A stretch of DNA of 17,661 bases, from NCBI GenBank assembly GCA_002405555.1, contig DHMA01000119.1:1812-19472 (forward strand), in the 5' to 3' direction. Positions 13,146-17,661 of the stretch are shown piece after piece (within the stretch, counting starts at the first letter, position 1; each line of letters starts with the position of its first letter). The DNA is from Opitutia bacterium UBA4654. Its GTDB lineage: Bacteria > Verrucomicrobiota > Verrucomicrobiia > Opitutales > Intestinicryptomonadaceae. The translations under genes and the position numbers were made by a program. Under the pieces are notes generated by a model. That model did not search any database. It saw only the letters and a list, made by a program, of their open reading frames with translations, and was not told the DNA's origin.

Positions 13146-13786
13146 TTTTCGGCTTTTTTCGCTTCGGGCGCGACCGCGCCGCCCGAAATTATGAGTTTCA
13201 TAGCCTCTCCCACCGACATGTCGAGGTACACGATTTCGCTTTTCGGCACCACGATGAGGAAGCCGCTCGTAGGGTTCGGGGTTGTGGGCACGAAGACGTT
13301 TGCGTAGTCGCCGCCCGTGCGCTCGCGGATTTCGCCCTTGGCCTCTCCCGTGAGGAAGCCTATCGAGCGCAGACCCTTAGACGGAAATTCGACCATGACC
13401 GCCGCCTGAAACACCGCCTTGTTCTGCTTCGAAAACGTGTCCACAATCTGCTTGACCGTGCGGTAGACGACCCCAACGACGGGGATTTTGTTTATCACGC
13501 GCTCGCCCGCGTCGATAACCCAGCGCGTGAGCAGGAATTTCGACGCGATTCCGAGCGCGGTTATGAACAGCACCACGACGAGCGTCGAGAGCAAATCGAG
13601 CATCGCTATTCCCAGCCCCGAATGCGGAAGAGCGGCGTCGAGGTGGCGGAAGAGCGGCACGAAAACCGTTTGCGAAACGGGCGTGCCCACGTTCCGAATC
13701 AAAACCATGAACACGAAAATCGTGACGGCTATCGGGAGCGCGATGATAATTCCTGTTATGAAATAGTTGCCTAACTTTTTAATCAT
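13142..13786 (-). CDS. DUF502 family membrane protein
   Basis: The 214-aa product matches DUF502 clearly. It starts KKLGNYFITGIIIALPIAVTIFV (first membrane helix), then a second helix at about residues 65-84 (LLSTLVVVLFITALGIA). A conserved cytoplasmic segment follows: INKIPVVGVVYRTVKQIVDTF, then VMVEFPSKGLRSIGFLTGEA and VFVPTTPNPTSGFLIVVPKSE. The end is Lys/Ala/Glu-rich. The family is widespread in bacteria with no settled enzymatic role; it is an inner-membrane protein with two passes. Its ATG overlaps the ybeY stop by eight bases, so the two are coupled. Confidence 0.93.
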   Translation of the reverse strand: MIKKLGNYFITGIIIALPIAVTIFVFMVLIRNVGTPVSQTVFVPLFRHLDAALPHSGLGIAMLDLLSTLVVVLFITALGIASKFLLTRWVIDAGERVINKIPVVGVVYRTVKQIVDTFSKQNKAVFQAAVMVEFPSKGLRSIGFLTGEAKGEIRERTGGDYANVFVPTTPNPTSGFLIVVPKSEIVYLDMSVGEAMKLIISGGAVAPEAKKAEK

Positions 13787-14246
13787 TGTATTTGAATATC
13801 GGCTTTTTGAAGCGGCGGTCGAGAATTTCGAGGGCGAGCGCCTCGCCCCTGCGCATGACCGCGGCGTCTTCGGGTTCTATGTCGTTTATCCCCGCGAGGT
13901 GCAGGTATCCGTGGGCGACGTAAAGGCACAGTTCGCGCGATGGCGTCGAGCCGTAGTTTGCGGCGCATTTAAGGGCGCGTTCCGCGCTTGCGCACACTTC
14001 GCCCGCGAAGCCGTCGTCGGGGTCTCCCTCGAAAGTTATAACGTCGGTTTCGTCGGGTTTGTTCAGGAAGTCGGCGTGGATTTTCGCGAGGTCTTTGTCG
14101 TTGAAAAGCGCGACGGACAGCGTCCCCTGAGGGGCTTTGAAGCCGTCGGGCATTTCGGCGTCGAGAAGGTCTATGAAGCGGCGGAGCTTGCTTTTGTCGA
14201 ATTCGAGCATGCCGCTGAAATCTGAAATGTCGGTTTGTCTTTTCAT
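13779..14246 (-). CDS. ybeY: Endoribonuclease YbeY (16S rRNA maturation factor)
   Basis: I choose ATG at 14246, which overlaps the upstream stop as ATGA; a longer frame to 14525 is a shadow. The 155-aa product carries the YbeY signature: FLNKPDETDVITF (about residues 60-72; family form LN..YR..d.pTDVLSF), a GEVCAS segment (82-87), and the metal site AHGYLHLAGIND (111-122). H112 and H116 are two zinc ligands. The third, usually His, is Asp122 here, a substitution I also recall from Bacteroidota. YbeY trims and quality-controls 16S rRNA. The position between a sugar-isomerase-like gene and DUF502 is probably lineage-specific. Confidence 0.92.
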   Translation of the reverse strand: MKRQTDISDFSGMLEFDKSKLRRFIDLLDAEMPDGFKAPQGTLSVALFNDKDLAKIHADFLNKPDETDVITFEGDPDDGFAGEVCASAERALKCAANYGSTPSRELCLYVAHGYLHLAGINDIEPEDAAVMRRGEALALEILDRRFKKPIFKYND

Positions 14247-15196
14247 GGCATCATGTCCTGCACGCGTTTGAGCGAATCGGCGGCGTCGCGCGGGCGCACG
14301 GCGCGGTTGAGCTCGAGCGTGAAAATGTGTTTTTGGGGGTCGAAAAATTTTGCGAGCGCGGCGAAGTCTATGCAGCCCGCGCCGATTGCGATGTGGTCTT
14401 TGCCGGCGTCGGTGCAGTCGTGCAAATGCCAGCCTATGAGCGAGTCCGACGTGCGTTCGAGGAGGTCGAGCTGCGCGCCAAGTCCCAGCAGCTGCTTGCG
14501 CATCGAGTGCCCAGCGTCGTGCCACGTCCGCGCGGGAGTGTCGGTTTTCAGGGCGTTGACGAGCTTTTCGAAATTCCAGTCGAGCGGAAGCTCGTTCGGG
14601 GCTTCGCGGTTTTCAAGCCCCAGCAGAACGCCGTTTTTTTCGGCGGTCGGGGCGATTTCGCGCACGTTGTTTTCAATGCAAATGTAGTCTTTTTTTTCGG
14701 CTCTGCGGGCGGAGCGCGTCTTGAATTTTTCGGCGATTTTCGCGTAGACGGGGTCGTTTTCCGCGTTCGCGTCGGGGTGCTTTTCGACGTATTTTTCGAG
14801 GGCGCGTTCGGGGCGCATGAAAAAGTACGAGAGGAATCCGCAGTGGCACACTACCGCTTTCGCCCCGAAGCGTCCCGCAAATTCGAGCGTGTTTTTCGTG
14901 TGGCGTAGCCACTGCTCCGACTCGGCTTTCGACGCCGTCGCGGGCGAAAACAGGTTGGGCGCGGCTCCCGTCGCGAACGGCGGCACGGGACAGAAGTTGT
15001 GCAGCGACGACACTTTTACAACCCCCTCTTCGACCGCCCTGATTATGCCCTCAATCGACGCGTTCGTCGTGGAGTGCCCAAGCTCGACGTATTCGAAGCC
15101 AAGCTCCGCCGCGCGGCAGAGCATGGCGTATCCGTCGCCTTCGAATTTTTTTTGAAGGTAGCTTGTGGAGAGCGAAATTATCGGGCTGCCGTCCAT
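14243..15196 (-). CDS. Sugar phosphate isomerase/epimerase-like TIM-barrel protein
   Basis: The product (317 aa from ATG at 15196) has the xylose-isomerase-like TIM barrel pattern (AP endonuclease 2 family). It shows SLSTSYL, AAELGFEYVELG, a helix-strand with GAKAVVCHCGF, the metal-ligand segment LGLENRE with Glu, then ARTWHDAGHSMR, LIGWHLHDCTDAGKDHIAIG, and TLELNR near the end. These supply the Glu, Asp and His residues that bind the divalent metal in this family. The substrate is unknown; family members isomerise or epimerise sugars, so DNA repair is less likely. The start is 15196, with GGGGA eight bases before it; ATG at 15202 overlaps the holB stop (ATGA) and is nearly as good. Confidence 0.85.
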   Translation of the reverse strand: MDGSPIISLSTSYLQKKFEGDGYAMLCRAAELGFEYVELGHSTTNASIEGIIRAVEEGVVKVSSLHNFCPVPPFATGAAPNLFSPATASKAESEQWLRHTKNTLEFAGRFGAKAVVCHCGFLSYFFMRPERALEKYVEKHPDANAENDPVYAKIAEKFKTRSARRAEKKDYICIENNVREIAPTAEKNGVLLGLENREAPNELPLDWNFEKLVNALKTDTPARTWHDAGHSMRKQLLGLGAQLDLLERTSDSLIGWHLHDCTDAGKDHIAIGAGCIDFAALAKFFDPQKHIFTLELNRAVRPRDAADSLKRVQDMMP

Positions 15197-15198
15197 GT

Positions 15199-16128
15199 TC
15201 ATCTTCCCCAAATTCTGATTGAATTAAGCATAAAATATTCAAGTGCGGGGGTGTCTGGCATGTTTAGCTCCGTGAAGCCCGCCGATTTTTCGAGGGCGTC
15301 CACCACGCGCGAAAGCTTGACCGCGGGCACGCCGTTCCCGCCGAGCGCGCACGAAACGCACGCGTCCTCTATCTCGCCGAAGAGCCGTTTGCGGAGGGCG
15401 CGGCGTTCGCCAGCGACAATCGCGTCGATGACGTCGGCGTCAAGCTCCTCCGTTTCAGCCTCGCCGATGTCGGCGACTTCGTCGGTCATGCGCGAGAGTA
15501 TTTTGTCGAAACGCGCAAGCAGTCCGTAGCAGCGCATCATTGCGTCGGCGAGCGAAATTTTTGCGCCCACTCCTCCCATGAGCGACTTCTGCCAGTTTTT
15601 GAAGTCGTCGAGCCACGCCCGCCACTGTTCGTCGTCGAGCGGTTCGGCGTCGGAGTCCACCCGCAGGCTTATGCAGCGGCTTCTGATTGTGTCGAGCAGG
15701 TCGTTCGGGCGGGTTGTGAGCATGAAGATTGTAGTGCCTTTCGGCGGCTCTTCGAGCGTTTTTAGAAAGGCGTTTGCGGCGGCGGCGTTCATGCGGTCTG
15801 CCTCGTAGACAATAGCCACTTTGTTGCCGCCCCTGTTCGACGTCTGCGAAATTTCGCGCAAGAGCCTGCGCATAGTGTTGGGCGGCCATTCCGTTCCGAT
15901 TTTGTCTGAGTCGGAGCCTATTTTTATCAGGCGCATTTTGCCCTGCGGGCGGAGCGTGAAGAGGTCGGGGTGCTTGTCGGGGTCCGAGCCGAGCAGTCTC
16001 TGCGCGACCGCCTTTGCCGTCTCTTCGAGCGCGTCGAGCGATTCTCCGTACAGCAGAATCGCGTGGTGCAGCCTGCCCGCCCGAAGCGCGCCAAGAAGAA
16101 TGTTGAGTGCCTTAGGGTTGGACATCAA
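15199..16128 (-). CDS. holB: DNA polymerase III delta' subunit-like clamp-loader protein
   Basis: The 309-aa product has clamp-loader AAA+ features: LHHAILLYGE where the P-loop strand lies, HPDLFTLRP, the Walker-B-like IVYEADRMNAAAANAFLKTLEEPP (about residues 106-129), TTRPNDLLDTIRSRC (138-152) with the conserved SRC, and a helical C-terminus. A functional Walker A (GxGK) is absent (GESLDALEE), and the four zinc cysteines are missing. That fits delta', the non-hydrolysing stator of the clamp loader, better than tau/gamma, although delta' usually keeps the zinc cysteines. It overlaps the tmk stop by 17 bases, and tmk-holB adjacency is common in bacteria. The start could also be the next ATG (16125). 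Confidence 0.9.
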   Translation of the reverse strand: MMSNPKALNILLGALRAGRLHHAILLYGESLDALEETAKAVAQRLLGSDPDKHPDLFTLRPQGKMRLIKIGSDSDKIGTEWPPNTMRRLLREISQTSNRGGNKVAIVYEADRMNAAAANAFLKTLEEPPKGTTIFMLTTRPNDLLDTIRSRCISLRVDSDAEPLDDEQWRAWLDDFKNWQKSLMGGVGAKISLADAMMRCYGLLARFDKILSRMTDEVADIGEAETEELDADVIDAIVAGERRALRKRLFGEIEDACVSCALGGNGVPAVKLSRVVDALEKSAGFTELNMPDTPALEYFMLNSIRIWGR

Positions 16129-16753
16129 ATTTTGCCTTCACGGTTTCGAGGATTTTTGCGAACGTCTCCTCCTTCGTTCCCGACGAATCGACCACCGCGA
16201 CCCTGTCGGGGTTGAGGGTTGCGATTTTAAGAAACGCGCCGCGCACGGCTTCGTAGAACGCGGTTTTTTCCGCGCCCATTCTGTCGGGCGAATTTGCGTC
16301 GCGGGCGTTCGCCCTTGCGAGTCCGTCCTTTGCGGGCAGGTCGAGAAGTATTGTGAGGTCGGGCTTTGCGGAGGCTACCGCGAACGCGTTGAGCCATTCC
16401 ACCGCGCCGTCGCCGAGCCTGCGCGCCGCGCCCTGATACGCCGCGGAGGAGTCCGCAAACCTGTCGCAGAGCACGACTTTCCCTTCGGCGAGCGCGGGCA
16501 GTATCAGCTCGTCCACATGCTGGGCGCGGGCGGCCTCGAAGAGCAGAAGCTCCGCGCGGCTCGACATTCCGCGACCCTTGTCGGGGTCGAGCAGGAGGTC
16601 GCGTATTCTTTCCGAGAGCGGCGTTCCCCCCGGTTCGCGCGTGATTACGCATTCGCGTCCGAGGCCCGCGAAATATTCCGCGAGCGATTTTATGTGCGAG
16701 CTTTTCCCGCAGCCCTCTCCGCCTTCGAACGTGATGAATATGCCCTTTTTCAT
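16112..16753 (-). CDS. tmk: Thymidylate kinase
   Basis: The 213-aa product starts MKKGIFITFEGGEGCGKSSH: the P-loop is at residues 11-18. It is followed by REPGGTPLSE (39-48), ELLLFEAARAQHV (68-80), CDRFADSSAAYQG (96-108) with the DR and the Ser/Tyr/Gln of the dTMP site, ILLDLPA, and a LID segment DRMGAEKTAFYEAVR. It phosphorylates dTMP to dTDP. The ATG at 16753 is chosen over an upstream ATG at 16789 because the protein fold begins there and the longer form would overlap the previous gene. It follows the amidohydrolase gene by 32 bases in the same operon. Confidence 0.97.
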   Translation of the reverse strand: MKKGIFITFEGGEGCGKSSHIKSLAEYFAGLGRECVITREPGGTPLSERIRDLLLDPDKGRGMSSRAELLLFEAARAQHVDELILPALAEGKVVLCDRFADSSAAYQGAARRLGDGAVEWLNAFAVASAKPDLTILLDLPAKDGLARANARDANSPDRMGAEKTAFYEAVRGAFLKIATLNPDRVAVVDSSGTKEETFAKILETVKAKFDVQP

Positions 16754-16785
16754 ATATAAAAGTATTCGCGACTTTTCCCGATTTC

Positions 16786-17661
16786 TCAACTGTTATTTTG
16801 CGGAAATCCCGATTTGCGCCCGCCGCGCCCGAACGCGATTTTTGCGATGTTTGCCGAAAAAAATCCCTCCGCAAATTCGGCGGGCACGTTTGCGCGGGCT
16901 TCGTTTGCGATTGTCGCCATTTCCTCCGTCCCGAATTTTCGGGGGTAGAGCCGCAGGGGGTAGTCGGAGCCGTAGATTGCGGAGTCTTGATATTCCGAAA
17001 CGCATGTCCGCCACGCTTCGATTCCCGCGACGAACGGGTTTGCGGCGGAGTCGAAAAACACGTTGGGAAGCTTCGCCGCCTCCGAGCCGCCGATTCCGTC
17101 GAACAACGCGCCGCCGAGCCAGTGCGCGAAGATGAAATTTACCCCCGCGAACTTCCGTGCGGCGGTGAGCGCCGCGGAAAAATCCGTGGCGACTTTCCCC
17201 AAATACGCGCGTTCGCTCCGCTCCGTCAGGTGGACGCAAACGGGCAGCTTTTCCTCGGCGCACGCAAGCGCGAGCCGCTCGAACGAGTCGCCCGCGTACG
17301 AAAATTTCTGCACGCCGTCGTGGATTTCTCCGATTCCGACAAAGCCCGCGTCTCTTGCGCGTTTCGCGGTTTCCGCCGCGCGTTTGCCGAACGCGGGCTG
17401 TGCCGACGCGAACGCGGAGATTCTGTCGGGGTGGCGTTTGACGAACGCGGCGGTTGCGGCGTTAGCCTCGTCGCAGGTGTCGGGGTTTTCCCAGTACCAG
17501 CCCTGAATTATTGCGCGTTCGACTCCCGCGGCGTCCATGTCTTCGAGAAATTTTTTCTCCGACGGAAAGCCCTGCAATGACCGCTTCCCGTCGGGTCGCG
17601 GGCCTACCAGCGCCGCCCAGTACGCTTCGCTGCGCCGTTCCGCCCACGCGGCGGGGTTTGC
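16786..17661 (-). CDS. Amidohydrolase family protein, 5' end outside window
   Basis: The frame is open to the right edge of the window, so the N-terminus and its usual DxH metal motif are missing; 291 residues are visible. A TTG at 17577 is an internal Leu codon, not the start. Visible features: DMDAAGVERAIIQGWYWENPDTC, GFVGIGEIHDG, LPVCVHLTER (metal His), GVNFIFAHWLGG (metal His), and SAIYGSDYPLRLYP (catalytic Asp). This is the order of the amidohydrolase-2/TIM-barrel hydrolase family (PF04909 type). The substrate cannot be inferred. It is the first visible gene of the leftward operon leading into tmk and holB. Confidence 0.9.
   Translation of the reverse strand, partial: ANPAAWAERRSEAYWAALVGPRPDGKRSLQGFPSEKKFLEDMDAAGVERAIIQGWYWENPDTCDEANAATAAFVKRHPDRISAFASAQPAFGKRAAETAKRARDAGFVGIGEIHDGVQKFSYAGDSFERLALACAEEKLPVCVHLTERSERAYLGKVATDFSAALTAARKFAGVNFIFAHWLGGALFDGIGGSEAAKLPNVFFDSAANPFVAGIEAWRTCVSEYQDSAIYGSDYPLRLYPRKFGTEEMATIANEARANVPAEFAEGFFSANIAKIAFGRGGRKSGFPQNNS

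Noticed and set aside
15821..16759. 312-codon plus-strand frame opposite holB and tmk
   Set aside because: Spans two firmly identified genes on the opposite strand; composition is that of a shadow.
1..17661. tRNA, rRNA, CRISPR array or insertion sequence
   Set aside because: I found no cloverleaf, no regularly spaced repeats and no transposase with terminal repeats by reading; a tRNA or covariance scan was not possible here.

Overview
The window joins two unlike parts. Positions 1 to about 7340 (all minus strand) look like most of a small tailless, membrane-containing virus or provirus. Positions about 7785-17661 look like ordinary bacterial chromosome. The chromosomal gene set (tmk, holB, ybeY, a DUF502 membrane protein and a short RecO-like protein in one minus-strand operon) and the GC-rich, Ala/Arg/Glu-rich coding style suggest a Verrucomicrobiota-type host, perhaps Opitutae. 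That host assignment is inference from gene content and recall of similar neighbourhoods, not a search.

Virus-like region. Transcription runs leftwards from an AT-rich control region at 7341-7500. First comes a 535-aa rolling-circle initiator with an HUH motif and a paired-tyrosine YxxxY motif. Two or three small unrecognised genes follow, then a 166-aa FtsK/HerA-type packaging ATPase. A short gap holds a perfect TATAAT. After it come two very small membrane proteins (39 and 30 aa, both easily missed) and a 283-aa protein that resembles the double-jelly-roll major capsid protein P2 of corticovirus PM2. Next is a tight series of short genes, several with a single C-terminal membrane helix, then a beta-rich protein, a tail-collar-domain protein that may be the receptor-binding spike, a membrane-plus-coiled-coil protein and a lipoprotein cut by the window edge. 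The last two have the layout of an inner/outer spanin pair. Junctions are mostly ATGA or TAATG overlaps. The combination of HUH Rep, small genome-packaging ATPase, P2-like capsid and many small membrane proteins is the PM2/Vinavirales plan. No integrase or endolysin is visible; either could lie left of position 1.

Boundary and chromosomal region. Between Rep and the first host gene lie three copies of ACTACTTWAA (two forming an 11-bp inverted repeat) and about 290 bp without a convincing gene. A minus-strand terminator at 7785-7812 closes a 563-aa host protein with a basic Arg/Lys/Gly-rich N-terminus and an acidic tail. A divergent control region follows. On the plus strand are a secreted 221-aa protein of unknown function, with its own promoter and a UUCG-loop terminator, and a 640-aa divergent methyl-accepting-chemotaxis-like membrane protein. 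It converges, with a 4-bp gap, on a seven-gene minus-strand operon: amidohydrolase (5' end outside the window), tmk, holB, a TIM-barrel sugar isomerase/epimerase-like protein, ybeY, DUF502 and recO-like.
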